NCBI RefSeq assembly: GCF_026341125.1
Contig: NZ_JAPEOR010000001.1
Coordinates: 558,001 to 622,000 of the forward strand
Origin: Streptomyces sp. NBC_01142
GTDB taxonomy: Bacteria > Actinomycetota > Actinomycetes > Streptomycetales > Streptomycetaceae
DNA length: 64,000 bases
Direction of reading: 5' to 3'
Shown here: in pieces, positions 18,865-28,077 of the stretch
Position numbering within the stretch: position 1 is the first letter of the stretch
How the letters are laid out: each line of letters begins with the position of its first letter
Program-made: the position numbers and the translations under genes
Notes under the pieces: generated by a model
Told to the model about the DNA's origin: nothing
What the model saw: the letters and a program-made list of their open reading frames with translations, nothing else
Databases searched by the model: none

Positions 18865-20252
18865 TCGGTGCCGACCTGCATCTGGAGCTGCGTGGCTCCG
18901 GGTTGCGGTCGGGCCTGATGGAGGCGTTGCGGGAGGCCGCGCGCACCGGGCGGCTGGCCCCCGGGACACGGCTGCCCTCCTCACGCTCGCTCGCCGCCGA
19001 CCTGGGGATCGCCCGCAACACGGTCGCCGACGCGTACGCCGAGCTGGTCGCCGAGGGGTGGCTCACCGCCCAGCAGGGTTCGGGCACCAGGGTGGCCCGG
19101 CGGGCCGCGCCGAGGAAGCCGGCGGCGGGCGCCGTCAGGGCCCGGCCGGCCGCCCGCCGCCCTGCCTACAGCCTGCATGCCGGCACCCCCGACCTCGCCT
19201 CCTTCCCCCGTGCCGAGTGGCTGAAGGCGGCCCGCCGGGCGCTGACCGTCGCGCCCCACGACGCCTTCGGGTACGGCGACCCGTGCGGGCGCATCGAGCT
19301 GCGGACCGTGCTGGCCGACTATCTGGCACGGGCGCGCGGGGTGCACGCGGCCCCCGAGCGGATCGTGATCTGCTCCGGCTTTGTGCAGGGGCTGATGCTG
19401 ATGGCCAAGGTGCTGAGGAGGCGGCGGGTACGCGAGGTGGCCGTCGAGTCGTACGGCCTCGATTTCCACTGGAACCTGCTCGCCGAGGCGGGGATGCGGA
19501 TTCCCGCGCTGCCTCTCGACGAACTGGGCTCCCGTACGCAGGATCTGGGGGAGCCGGGGGCGTTGCGCGGGGCGGGGGCGGTGCTGATGACGCCCGCGCA
19601 CCAGTTCCCGATGGGGGTTCCGCTCCACCCCGACCGGCGCGCGGCCGCCGTGGACTGGGCGCGCCGGACGGGCGGGCTGATCCTGGAGGACGACTACGAC
19701 GGGGAGTTCCGCTACGACCGCCAGCCCGTGGGCGCGCTCCAGGGTCTCGACCCCGAGCGGGTGGTCTATCTGGGGACGGCGAGCAAGTCGCTGGCACCCG
19801 GGCTGCGGATCGCGTGGATGGTGCTGCCCGAGGAGCTGGTGGCGGAGGTGCTCGAGGCGAAAGGAGCCGCGAACTGGACGTCGGGGGTGATGGACCAGCT
19901 GACGCTCGCGGAGTTCATCTCCTCCGGCGCGTACGACCGCCATGTACGGGGGATGCGGCTGCGCTACCGCAGAAGGCGCGACCAGCTGGTCGGGGCGCTG
20001 GCGGAGCGCGCCCCGGACATCCGGGTCAGTGGTATCGCGGCCGGGCTGCACGCCGTGCTCGAACTCCCGCCGGGCACCGAGCGTTCCGTGATCCAGGCGG
20101 CGGCCTGGCAGGGGCTGGCGGTGGAGGGGGTCTCCCGGTTCCGGCACAAGGACGCGCCGTCGGGGAGGGATGCGCTGGTGGTGGGGTACGCGACGCCGCC
20201 GGACAGCAGCTGGGCGGGGGCGCTGGACGCGCTGTGCCGGGCGCTGCCGTGA
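18843..20252 (+). CDS. MocR/PdxR-type GntR regulator with aminotransferase-like domain
   Basis: 469 residues. The N-terminal GntR winged helix (about residues 15-80: TRLPSSRSLAADLGIARNTV) is fused to a fold-type-I aminotransferase domain (about 115-465). ILEDDYDGEFRY and TASKSLAPGLRIAW (PLP lysine near residue 314) are intact, so it should bind PLP. MocR proteins are dimers that bind direct repeats. Two such repeats lie at and just inside the start. The divergent AhpD-like gene is the likely target besides itself. Confidence 0.93.
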   Translation: MTEEWATFGADLHLELRGSGLRSGLMEALREAARTGRLAPGTRLPSSRSLAADLGIARNTVADAYAELVAEGWLTAQQGSGTRVARRAAPRKPAAGAVRARPAARRPAYSLHAGTPDLASFPRAEWLKAARRALTVAPHDAFGYGDPCGRIELRTVLADYLARARGVHAAPERIVICSGFVQGLMLMAKVLRRRRVREVAVESYGLDFHWNLLAEAGMRIPALPLDELGSRTQDLGEPGALRGAGAVLMTPAHQFPMGVPLHPDRRAAAVDWARRTGGLILEDDYDGEFRYDRQPVGALQGLDPERVVYLGTASKSLAPGLRIAWMVLPEELVAEVLEAKGAANWTSGVMDQLTLAEFISSGAYDRHVRGMRLRYRRRRDQLVGALAERAPDIRVSGIAAGLHAVLELPPGTERSVIQAAAWQGLAVEGVSRFRHKDAPSGRDALVVGYATPPDSSWAGALDALCRALP

Positions 20253-20270
20253 GAGGGCGGGCCGGCGTGC

Positions 20271-21128
20271 TCATTCCCTGACAGCAGTCTCCCCTTCGGC
20301 CGGCAGGCCCTCGGCGGGTGGCTCGCCGAACCGCGCCAGTGCCAGCGCGCCCGCCACCGCCACCGCGAACCCCACCACGGCCAGCCATGCCATGCCCTCG
20401 CGAGTGCTGTCGCCCAGCCACACCACGCCCACCAGCGCCGGGCCGATCGTCTCGCCCAGCACCAGGCCCGCCGTGGCCGTCGTCACCGAGCCACGCTGCA
20501 GGGCGGAGGTCAGCAGCAGGAACGCCGCGCCGCCGCCGAGCAGCAGCGCATACAGCGCCGGGTTGGTGAGGACGGCAGGGAAGGAGACCGTGTCGATCAG
20601 CCGGACCGAGACCTCCACCACGCCGAAGCCGAACCCCGCACCGAGGCCGAGCACCAGGGCGCGCGGCTTGTCGGGGAGGCGGCCCGCGACCGCGCCCACG
20701 AGGAGTACGGCGAGCGCGACGCCGAGCATGGCCCAGCGCAGTGCGGAGGAACCGGGCCGGTCGCCCTCCGCGCCCGAGGCGAGCCCCAGCATCGCCAGAC
20801 CCGCGCAGACCACACCCACCGCGCTCCATTCGATCGCGCTCAGGCGGACGTGGAGGAGGCGGGAGGCGACCACGGCCGTGACCGCGAGGCTGGCGGCGAG
20901 TGCCGCCCCGACCGCGTAGATGGGGAGGGAGCGCAGCGCGACGATCTGGAGGGCGAAACCGAGGCCGTCCAGGGCAAGTCCGGCGATATAGCGCCACTGG
21001 CGCAGCGCCCGCAGCAGCAGGGCCGGGTCGACACCCGAGCCGGTGCCGGGTTCCGTGGCGCGGGCGGCGATGGCTTGGAGGACGGAGGCCGTGCCGTAGC
21101 AGACCGCGGAACCGAACGCACAGATCAT
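20271..21128 (-). CDS. EamA/DMT-superfamily membrane transporter
   Basis: About 285 residues with ten hydrophobic helices in two repeats, the drug/metabolite transporter layout. N-terminal MICAFGSAVCYGTASVLQAI and the second-half ALQRGSVTTATAGLVLGETI are typical. The substrate cannot be told. I place the start at ATG 21128 because the protein begins there with helix 1. GTG 21140 or ATG 21200 would add 4 or 24 residues, and none has a good ribosome site. It is convergent with the MocR gene. Confidence 0.85.
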   Translation of the reverse strand: MICAFGSAVCYGTASVLQAIAARATEPGTGSGVDPALLLRALRQWRYIAGLALDGLGFALQIVALRSLPIYAVGAALAASLAVTAVVASRLLHVRLSAIEWSAVGVVCAGLAMLGLASGAEGDRPGSSALRWAMLGVALAVLLVGAVAGRLPDKPRALVLGLGAGFGFGVVEVSVRLIDTVSFPAVLTNPALYALLLGGGAAFLLLTSALQRGSVTTATAGLVLGETIGPALVGVVWLGDSTREGMAWLAVVGFAVAVAGALALARFGEPPAEGLPAEGETAVRE

Positions 21129-21262
21129 CCCAATGAGCACAAAGCGACTGTAGATGAGGAGGGTTGGTGGACCGGGCTTACCCGGGCGCGGGGCGGCCAT
21201 CTAGTGTGTGCGGCGATCCACTGGCTTGATACTGGCTTGATTCGAACGGGGGAGACCGGCAC

Positions 21263-21571
21263 ATGGCGCGACGCAGGCTGAGGTCCAGCACGGTGGTGCT
21301 CGGCGGCATGGGAGTGCTCGCGGCGACGATCACCTCGTGCGGCTCGGACCCCGACAGGCGGTGCGTCGATCCGATCACCCGGGAAGAGCTGCCCAGCTAC
21401 GAGTGCGAGGACAGCAGCGGCTCGGGAAGCTCCGGTTCCGGCAGCTCCGGCAACGGCGGCTCGTACTACTACGGCGGCCGGGTCAGCGACGGCAAGGCAG
21501 AGGGCGGCAGCTTCGACAAGACCGCGGTCGACCGCGGCGGCTTCGGCTGCTCCGGCTCCGGCGGCGGCTGA
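21263..21571 (+). CDS. Small YgiB-like lipoprotein
   Basis: 102 residues. Lipoprotein signal with a Cys at 26 (VLAATITSCGSDPD). The middle is Ser/Gly-rich, and the C-terminal RGGFGCSGSGGG recalls the RGGFG end of E. coli YgiB (DUF1190). It lies 26 bases before a YgiC-like ATP-grasp gene. The same pairing exists in E. coli (ygiB-ygiC, yjfM-yjfC), which supports the assignment. The function of the family is unknown. Confidence 0.8.
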   Translation: MARRRLRSSTVVLGGMGVLAATITSCGSDPDRRCVDPITREELPSYECEDSSGSGSSGSGSSGNGGSYYYGGRVSDGKAEGGSFDKTAVDRGGFGCSGSGGG

Positions 21572-21597
21572 GCCGACGAGACGTACCGAGGCGAAGC

Positions 21598-22779
21598 ATG
21601 AAGCGTCACACCATCGAACCCCGGCCCGGCTGGCAGGAGATCGTCGAGGAGCAGGGCTGTGTCTACCCACTCACCCGCTACCCGGACGACTCACTGCGCC
21701 CCTACTGGGACGAGAGCGCGTACTACGAGTTCTCGCTGCCCGAGGTCGAGGTACTGGAAGAAGTCGTCGAGGAACTGCACACCATGTGCCTGGCCGCGGC
21801 CGAGCACATCGTGGCGCACGACCGCTTCGCCGACCTCGGCATCACCGACCCCCGCCTCGCCTCGCTGATCGCCGAGTCCTGGCGGCGCCGGGCCGAACTC
21901 CCCTCCGTCTACGGCCGGTTCGATCTGCGCTACGACGGCACGGGCCCGGCCAAGATGCTGGAGTACAACGCCGACACCCCCACCTCCCTGGTGGAGGCCG
22001 CCAGCCCGCAGTGGTTCTGGATGGAGGACCGCTTCCCCGGCGCCGACCAGTGGAACTCCCTCCATGAACGCCTCGTCGACGCCTGGAAGCGGCAGGCGCC
22101 GCTGCTGCCCCCCGGGGCCCTGTACTTCGTCCACTCCGACGGCGACGAGCTGGGCGAGGACCTGATGACGGTCGCGTATCTGCGCGAGACCGCCGAGCAG
22201 GCCGGCCTCGCCACCGAGGCGCTCTCCGTCGAACAGATCGGCTGGGACCGGCTGTCCGGGCGCTTCGTCGACGACCGGCTGCGCTTCATACGCGGCTGCT
22301 TCAAGCTCTATCCGTGGGAGTGGCTGGTCACCGACCGCTTCGGGCCCCATGTTCTCGACACCCTCGACAACGGCGGCGGCACCGGCACCACCTGCTGGAT
22401 AGAGCCCGCCTGGAAGATGCTGCTCTCCAACAAGGCGCTGCTGGCGATCCTCTGGGAGCTCTACCCGGGGCACCCGAATCTCCTCGCCGCCTACCTCGAC
22501 GGCCCGCGCGAACTCGCCACGGAGCGGGGGTACGTGGCCAAGCCGCTCCTCGGCCGCGAGGGCGCCGGCGTCACCATCCACGAGGCGGGCAGTCCGCCCG
22601 TGGTACGCGAAGAGCCGTGCTGCTACCAGGAGCTGGCCGCGCTCCCGGACTTCGACGGCAATCGCGTGGTGCTCGGCGCATGGGTCGTCGAGGACGAGGC
22701 GGCAGGGCTCGGCATCCGGGAATCGGCGGGGCTGGTCACGGACGAGTACGCCCGCTTCCTGCCCCACGTCATCCTCTGA
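21598..22779 (+). CDS. Glutathionylspermidine synthase-family (YgiC-like) ATP-grasp protein
   Basis: 393 residues covering the synthetase half of glutathionylspermidine synthase, without the amidase half. Typical stretches are FDLRYDGTGPAKMLEYNADT near residue 110, LVEAASPQWFWM, and the C-terminal YVAKPLLGREGAGV (ATP-grasp lysine). As actinobacteria lack glutathione, the ligase probably joins other substrates. Its partner is the upstream lipoprotein with a YgiB-like tail. AGGCGAAGC precedes the ATG, a modest site. Confidence 0.9.
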   Translation: MKRHTIEPRPGWQEIVEEQGCVYPLTRYPDDSLRPYWDESAYYEFSLPEVEVLEEVVEELHTMCLAAAEHIVAHDRFADLGITDPRLASLIAESWRRRAELPSVYGRFDLRYDGTGPAKMLEYNADTPTSLVEAASPQWFWMEDRFPGADQWNSLHERLVDAWKRQAPLLPPGALYFVHSDGDELGEDLMTVAYLRETAEQAGLATEALSVEQIGWDRLSGRFVDDRLRFIRGCFKLYPWEWLVTDRFGPHVLDTLDNGGGTGTTCWIEPAWKMLLSNKALLAILWELYPGHPNLLAAYLDGPRELATERGYVAKPLLGREGAGVTIHEAGSPPVVREEPCCYQELAALPDFDGNRVVLGAWVVEDEAAGLGIRESAGLVTDEYARFLPHVIL

Positions 22780-22810
22780 ACCGCGCCGGCCCCCGGCCAC
22801 GCAGCCTGGA

Positions 22811-24016
22811 CTATGCGCCCAGTACGGCCCTGAGCTGGTCCAGGCCCCAGTCCAGATCCTCCTTGCTGATCACCAGCGGCGGGGCGATCCGGATCGTGGA
22901 ACCGTGGGTGTCCTTGACCAGGACCCTGCGGTCCATCAGCTTCTCGGAGATCTCCCGGCCGGTGCCGTGGCTCGGCACGATGTCGATGCCGGCCCACAGC
23001 CCGCGGCCGCGCACCGCCTCCACCGCGCCACCGCCGGTCAGCAGGCCCAGCTCGTGGTGGAGGTGCTCACCCAGCTCCGTGGCGCGCTGTTGGTACTCGC
23101 CGGTGCGCAGCATCGCGATCACCTCCAGGGCCACCGCGCAGGCCAGTGGATTGCCGCCGAAGGTCGAGCCGTGCTCACCGGGCCGGTACACGCCGAGCAC
23201 CTCGGCGGAGGAGACCACCGCCGACACCGGTACGACGCCGCCGCCCAGCGCCTTGCCCAGCACATACATGTCCGGCACGACATCCTCGTGCTCACAGGCG
23301 AAGGTCCGGCCGGTCCGCCCGAGGCCGGACTGGATCTCGTCCGCGACGAAGAGCACGTTCCGCTCGCGGGTCAGCCGCCGTACGCCCGCGAGATAGCCGG
23401 CCGGCGGCACGAGCACCCCGGCCTCGCCCTGGATCGGCTCCAGCAGCACGGCCACGGTGTTCTCGGTCAGCGCCGCGTCCAGCGCGGTCAGGTCCCCGTA
23501 CGGAACGATCTCGAAGCCCGGGGTGTAGGGGCCGAAGTCCGCCCGCGCCTCGGGGTCGGTCGAGAAGCTGATCACCGTGGTCGTACGGCCGTGGAAGTTG
23601 TTGCCCGCGACGATGATCTTCGCCATGTTGTCCGGGACGCCCTTGACCCGGTAACCCCATTTCCTGGCGGTCTTCACAGCGGTCTCCACCGCCTCCGCCC
23701 CGGTGTTCATCGGCAGCACCATCTCCATGCCGCACAACTCGGCGAGCTGTGTGCAGAAGTCGGCGAACCGGTCGTGATGGAAGGCGCGGGAGGTGAGCGT
23801 GACTCTCTCCAGCTGCGCCTTTGCGGCGTCGAGCAGCCGACGGTTTCCGTGACCGAAGTTGAGCGCCGAGTACCCGGCGAGCATGTCGAGGTAGCGGCGC
23901 CCCTCGACATCGGTCATCCAGGCGCCGTCCGCCGTGGCGACGACGACCGGTAGTGGGTGGTAGTTGTGCGCGCTGTGCGCCTCCGCAGAGGCGATGGCAC
24001 TCTCCGATGTAGACAC
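22811..24016 (-). CDS. rocD: Ornithine aminotransferase
   Basis: 401 residues, a class-III PLP aminotransferase. It converts ornithine and 2-oxoglutarate to glutamate semialdehyde and glutamate, linking arginine breakdown and proline synthesis. Evidence is the N-terminal SAHNYHPLPVVVATADGAW, MNTGAEAVETAVKTARKWGY, and FVADEIQSGLGRTG before the PLP lysine K255 in YVLGKALGGG. The GTG at 24016 follows GGAG. It is divergent from glyA across 320 bases; it ends 31 bases from the convergent YgiC-like gene. Confidence 0.94.
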   Translation of the reverse strand: MSTSESAIASAEAHSAHNYHPLPVVVATADGAWMTDVEGRRYLDMLAGYSALNFGHGNRRLLDAAKAQLERVTLTSRAFHHDRFADFCTQLAELCGMEMVLPMNTGAEAVETAVKTARKWGYRVKGVPDNMAKIIVAGNNFHGRTTTVISFSTDPEARADFGPYTPGFEIVPYGDLTALDAALTENTVAVLLEPIQGEAGVLVPPAGYLAGVRRLTRERNVLFVADEIQSGLGRTGRTFACEHEDVVPDMYVLGKALGGGVVPVSAVVSSAEVLGVYRPGEHGSTFGGNPLACAVALEVIAMLRTGEYQQRATELGEHLHHELGLLTGGGAVEAVRGRGLWAGIDIVPSHGTGREISEKLMDRRVLVKDTHGSTIRIAPPLVISKEDLDWGLDQLRAVLGA

Positions 24017-24141
24017 GGGGTCTCCGTCCAGTAGGACAAGCCGTCCGGCGTGGGGCGGGGTGGTGCCCCCGTTTCTATCGTCGCTCGCATGGTGGACGAA
24101 GAAACCTTGCTGTGCGGCGTGGCTATTAAAGTTGGAGGTAC

Positions 24142-24224
24142 GCACGGCGACTGGCGTACGCGGAGAAACCGCGGGGGAGCCGTGCGCGGCCCACCGCACG
24201 AGGGTGCCGCCCGCCTGGGCACCC
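24142..24224 (+). ncRNA. ZTP (pfl) riboswitch in the glyA leader
   Basis: The aptamer is recognisable by eye. The first subdomain is closed by GCACGGC (24142-24148) with GCCGTGC (24179-24185) and contains CGACTGGCG and ACCGCGGGGGAGC. A linker follows, then the second hairpin GGGTGCC (24202-24208) with GGCACCC (24218-24224), whose loop carries the conserved CCGCCTGGGC. ZTP riboswitches bind ZMP/ZTP, which accumulate when 10-formyl-THF is short, and switch on folate and purine genes such as glyA. Confidence 0.88.
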
Positions 24225-24277
24225 CGCCGGGACACATCCCGTGTGGGTGCCGCCGGCTCCCTGCCCTGGGCAGGGGG
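24218..24277 (+). promoter_or_regulatory. Riboswitch expression platform: alternative hairpin and candidate terminator
   Basis: GGGTGCCGCC occurs twice, at 24202-24211 (aptamer) and 24245-24254. The second copy can pair with GGCACCC (24218-24224) in competition with the aptamer hairpin. A further hairpin CCCTGCC/GGCAGGG (24259-24275) follows. Ligand binding would decide between these folds before the glyA start. The pairings are visible; the on/off direction is inferred from the family. Confidence 0.55.
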
Positions 24278-24336
24278 GATTCCCGCGTAGCACTCCTGGG
24301 ACCACGACCGAGCAACGGACCGCCCCGGAGGACACC

Positions 24337-25605
24337 ATGACCCTTCCCCTGACGCATCCCGCACTCTCCGCAGCCGACCCCGAGCTGGCAGCCCTCGTCG
24401 GCGCCGAGGAGCGGCTCCAGGCCGAGACGCTGCGGCTCATCCCCAGCGAGAACTACGTCTCCCACGCCGTGCTGGAAGCCTCCGGCACGGTGCTGCAGAA
24501 CAAGTACAGCGAGGGCTACGCCGGCCGCCGCTACTACGAGGGCCAGCAGAACATCGACCAGGTCGAACTGCTCGCCATCGCCCGCGCCAAGGCCCTGTTC
24601 GGCGTCGAGCACGCCAATGTCCAGCCCTACTCCGGCTCTCCGGCCAACCTCGCCGTCTATCTCGCCTTCGCCGAGCCCGGCGACACCGTGATGGGCATGG
24701 CCCTGCCGATGGGCGGCCACCTCACCCATGGCTGGGGCGTCTCCGCCACCGGCAAGTGGTTCCGCGGCGTCCAGTACGGCGTACGCCAGGACACGGGGCT
24801 CATCGACTTCGACGAGGTGCGCGAACTCGCCCTCAAGGAGCGCCCGAAGGTCATCTTCTGCGGTGGCACCGCGCTGCCCCGCACCATCGACTTCGCTGCC
24901 TTCGCCGAGATCGCCCGCGAGTCCGGCGCCGTCCTGGTCGCCGATGTCGCGCATATCGCGGGCCTGATCGCGGGCGGCGCCCATCCTTCCCCTGTGCCGC
25001 ACGCCGATGTGATCTCCACGACCACCCACAAGACCCTGCGCGGGCCGCGTGGCGCGATGCTGATGTGCCGCGACGAGCACGCCAAGGCCATCGACAAGGC
25101 GGTCTTCCCCGGCCTCCAGGGCGGCCCGCACAACCAGACCACCGCCGCCATCGCGGTCGCCCTCCACGAGGCGGCCCAGCCTTCCTTCCGTACCTATGCG
25201 CAGTCGGTCGTGGCCAACGCCAAGGCGCTCGCCGAGGAACTGCTCGCCCGCGGCTTCGCCCTGGTCTCCGGCGGCACCGACAACCACCTGATCCTGATGG
25301 ACCTCACCCCCAAGGAGGTGCCGGGCAAGGTGGCGGCCAAGGCGCTCGACCGGGCCGGAATCGTCGTCAACTACAACACCGTCCCGTACGACCCGAGGAA
25401 GCCCTTCGACCCCTCCGGCGTCCGCATCGGCACCCCCTCCCTCACCTCGCGCGGTCTCGGCACCGAGCACATGGCCGCCGTCGCGGAGTGGATCGACCGG
25501 GGTGTGACCGCGGCCGGCTCGGGCGACGAGAACGCGCTGGCCGTCATCCGGTCCGAGGTCGCCGAGCTGATGGCCGCCCACCCGGCGCCCGGTCTGCCCC
25601 TCTAG
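24337..25605 (+). CDS. glyA: Serine hydroxymethyltransferase
   Basis: 422 residues, normal for GlyA. It converts serine and THF to glycine and 5,10-methylene-THF, the main one-carbon source for folD and purine synthesis. Motifs are LIPSENYVSHAVLEASGTVL, SEGYAGRRYYEGQQ, VADVAHIAGLIAGG and the PLP lysine K232 in STTTHKTLRGPRG. GGAGG lies six bases before the ATG. The leader carries a ZTP riboswitch. The TAG stop shares bases with the stop of the convergent gene (CTAG). Confidence 0.97.
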   Translation: MTLPLTHPALSAADPELAALVGAEERLQAETLRLIPSENYVSHAVLEASGTVLQNKYSEGYAGRRYYEGQQNIDQVELLAIARAKALFGVEHANVQPYSGSPANLAVYLAFAEPGDTVMGMALPMGGHLTHGWGVSATGKWFRGVQYGVRQDTGLIDFDEVRELALKERPKVIFCGGTALPRTIDFAAFAEIARESGAVLVADVAHIAGLIAGGAHPSPVPHADVISTTTHKTLRGPRGAMLMCRDEHAKAIDKAVFPGLQGGPHNQTTAAIAVALHEAAQPSFRTYAQSVVANAKALAEELLARGFALVSGGTDNHLILMDLTPKEVPGKVAAKALDRAGIVVNYNTVPYDPRKPFDPSGVRIGTPSLTSRGLGTEHMAAVAEWIDRGVTAAGSGDENALAVIRSEVAELMAAHPAPGLPL

Positions 25606-26354
25606 GTATCGAGCAACTGCTGACGAGGCCCGGTCTCCGGCGTGCCGCCACCCCGCCCGAACGGCGGGCGCGGCAGCCGTGAGGCCAGTGGCCGCAGCAC
25701 CAGAGCCAGCACCGCCCCGGCGGCCAGCCCCGGTATCGCCCACCACCAGTCGGTGGAGCCGTCAGTGGCGGTGGCGGTGGCCGTGGCGGCAGCAGGGTCT
25801 GTGGCAGGCGGCGCGGCAGACTGTTCCTCCGGCGCGCCGGCCTCGCCCGGGTTCTGGCTCTGGTCCTCGCCCTGCTCCCAGGCGGGCGGGGGCTGTGCAC
25901 CGCCGCCCTCGCTCGATGTCCTGCCCAGCAGGCCCAGTTTCTTGACGAGCAGGAACAGGTCCTTCGGGTGGCCCGCCTTGTGCCAGGTGCCCTGCTGCGT
26001 CTCCATGTCCGTCGACGTATGGATCCAGACCACCTCGGGCCGCTTGCTCAGATACACCTGGTCCAGACGCCAGGGCTGAACATCGTGGACCAGCCAGGTC
26101 ACATTGATCTGCCGGGTCCCGACCTCCATGTGGAGCCCCGGCGGCCGCTGCCCCTGCTCCCTTTCCGGCGAGGTCACCAGCAGGTTCGACAGCTCTGCGT
26201 AATCCTCGTCGGAGTAGTAGAGCGAGGCCGTCTCACTGCTCGCCGGAGAGGTGAGCAGCACGCTGGTCGGCCCTCCGGCCATCGCGCTCGGGGCGAGGAG
26301 CCAGGTCAGTGCGAGCACCGTTGCCAGCGCCGCAAGTCGTCGTAGCAGTCGCAT
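25602..26354 (-). CDS. Secreted, C-terminally anchored protein, unknown function
   Basis: 250 residues. A signal peptide ends at about residue 26 (LLAPSAMA), an extracytoplasmic domain of about 125 residues follows, then a Pro/Ala/Thr/Glu linker and a C-terminal membrane helix (WWWAIPGLAAGAVLALVLRP) with a basic stop-transfer end. The domain has VGTRQINVTWLVHDVQPWRL and EVVWIHTST, which I do not recognise. It overlaps the glyA stop by four bases, tail to tail, and is the same strand as the sigma-fusion gene, 126 bases downstream of it. Confidence 0.85.
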   Translation of the reverse strand: MRLLRRLAALATVLALTWLLAPSAMAGGPTSVLLTSPASSETASLYYSDEDYAELSNLLVTSPEREQGQRPPGLHMEVGTRQINVTWLVHDVQPWRLDQVYLSKRPEVVWIHTSTDMETQQGTWHKAGHPKDLFLLVKKLGLLGRTSSEGGGAQPPPAWEQGEDQSQNPGEAGAPEEQSAAPPATDPAAATATATATDGSTDWWWAIPGLAAGAVLALVLRPLASRLPRPPFGRGGGTPETGPRQQLLDT

Positions 26355-26480
26355 ACTTCCCCCAGCCGACGCTCGGTGCGGTCCGTCCGCACCGCGTCCG
26401 CATCACCTCTGGTACACCGCCCGCCCGCTTCGGGTTCCCGTTCGGGGAGAAGCAATCCGACGGCAGTCCGCCGAGACGAT

Positions 26481-28031
26481 TCAGGACGTGGAATCCGCGA
26501 TCTCCCGGGCCCGTCGCATCGACGTCACGCCCTCGAGCCGCAGCGTCGTCCGCTCGTCCGCGGTCGTCCACAGCAGCGTCGGGCCCGCTGTCCGTTCGCC
26601 CTGTTCCCATCCCGCACCACGGGCGTCGGTCATCCTGAACCGCAGCAGATGCGGCTCGGCGAACCACAGGCCCGTCCCGTTGGTCAGCTCCAGCCACTGG
26701 GGCATGAGCCGCGCCTCCTTGGCGAAACCGAGGTCCAGTTCCGCCGGGAACTCGTCCAGCCGAATCGTCCGGCCCCGCTCGCTCCAGCACAGACTGATCA
26801 CCGACCGGCCCCCGGTCCCCTCGGTCAAGGAGACCGCTTCCGGCTCGCCGAGCCCGTCCGGCACGCGCGGGCGGAAGCCGCCGCGCCGCTCCGCCTCCGC
26901 CAGGGGCACCGGGGCGTGGCACCACGGCACCGTCCCCCCCGGCCGTGGCGGAGCCGAAGGGTCGTACCGGACCTCGACCCCACCGAAACCGAACCAGTCC
27001 GCCACTGCCGCCCGCACGGGGGGCGTGAGCACGAGAACCACCAGGACCCCGGACAGGGCGACCGACAGCGCCCGCCACCGCCTGCGCATCCACCCCAGCG
27101 CCCGCCGTCCCCGTCCCCGCCCGAGCCCGGGCCCGAGTCCGGACCTGGGCCCGGGAACAACGGGAGCAGTAGGAGCAGTGGGACCGGTCCGCGGCGCGGC
27201 GGCCGGCGGTGCACCTGGCGCGGCACCGAGCGCCGACTCGGTGAGGAGCTGCGCCAGCACCCGCTCGGCCATCGTTTCGCCGTCGACATCCGGGACCCTC
27301 ATTCCGCGCCCGAGCTCCCGCAACTCCTTCCGCAACTCCTCGCGCTGGTCCTCCTCGCGCAACTCCTCGCGTTGGTCCTCCCGCACTGCCTCGTGCTCTT
27401 CCACATGCTCTTCCTCGTCACTCACACCCCTCACCTCCCTTCCCGGAAGGAGCCGCCCCAGCTTCCCCAGCGCGCGGTTCAGCCGGGACTTCACCGTGCC
27501 GCGCGGCCAGCCCAGCGCCTCGGCCGTCTCCGCCTCGTCCATCTCCAGCAGGTAGCGGTAGGTGACAACCTGTCGCTGCTCCTCGCTCAGCTTGTCCAGC
27601 GCCGCCAGCAGCAGTGCCCGCCGCTCCTCCGCCACGGCCGCCACCGCCGGGTCGGCCGACTCCGGTATCAGCGGCTCGGAGCCGAGCAGCAGGGCCTCCC
27701 GCCCCGCGAGCGCCCGCAGCCGCACCGCCGAGCGCACTGTGTTCCTCGTCTCATTGACCACGATCCGCAGCAGCCACGGCCGGAAGGCCGCACCGTCCCG
27801 GAACCGGTCCAGTGACTGGTACGCCTTGAGAAACGCGCACTGCACCACGTCCTCCGCGTCCGCCCCCGCCCCGAACGCCACAGCCGCTCTCAGTGCGACA
27901 TTCGTGTGGGCGCGCACCAGCTCCGCGTACGCCTCTGCCTCTCCGGCGCGCACCTGTGCGATCACCGCAGCCTCGTCTACGACGATGCGGCCCCCCTCCA
28001 GGGTCCCCTCCCGCGTCCTCACACCTTTCAT
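26481..28031 (-). CDS. ECF-type sigma factor fused in frame to a membrane protein
   Basis: 516 residues. Residues 1-202 are a complete ECF sigma factor: region 2 ([20 protein letters not shown], then [20 protein letters not shown]) and region 4 ([20 protein letters not shown], then [20 protein letters not shown]). The rest has an acidic coiled stretch ([17 protein letters not shown]), one membrane helix (about 324-340, [19 protein letters not shown]) and an outer domain of about 170 residues with DUF4367-like features. A strong GGGAGG followed by GTG lies at 27425 exactly at the junction, so a separate 314-residue membrane protein may also be made. The gene is divergent from trpS by 46 bases. 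Confidence 0.82.
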   Translation of the reverse strand: MKGVRTREGTLEGGRIVVDEAAVIAQVRAGEAEAYAELVRAHTNVALRAAVAFGAGADAEDVVQCAFLKAYQSLDRFRDGAAFRPWLLRIVVNETRNTVRSAVRLRALAGREALLLGSEPLIPESADPAVAAVAEERRALLLAALDKLSEEQRQVVTYRYLLEMDEAETAEALGWPRGTVKSRLNRALGKLGRLLPGREVRGVSDEEEHVEEHEAVREDQREELREEDQREELRKELRELGRGMRVPDVDGETMAERVLAQLLTESALGAAPGAPPAAAPRTGPTAPTAPVVPGPRSGLGPGLGRGRGRRALGWMRRRWRALSVALSGVLVVLVLTPPVRAAVADWFGFGGVEVRYDPSAPPRPGGTVPWCHAPVPLAEAERRGGFRPRVPDGLGEPEAVSLTEGTGGRSVISLCWSERGRTIRLDEFPAELDLGFAKEARLMPQWLELTNGTGLWFAEPHLLRFRMTDARGAGWEQGERTAGPTLLWTTADERTTLRLEGVTSMRRAREIADSTS

Positions 28032-28077
28032 ACACCGGCGGCCGGAGATCGGTTCCACACCTGAGAGAATGATGAAC

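Noticed and set aside
23914..25746. 610-codon minus-strand frame across glyA and its leader
   Set aside because: Opposite glyA and through the riboswitch; composition typical of a GC-rich shadow.
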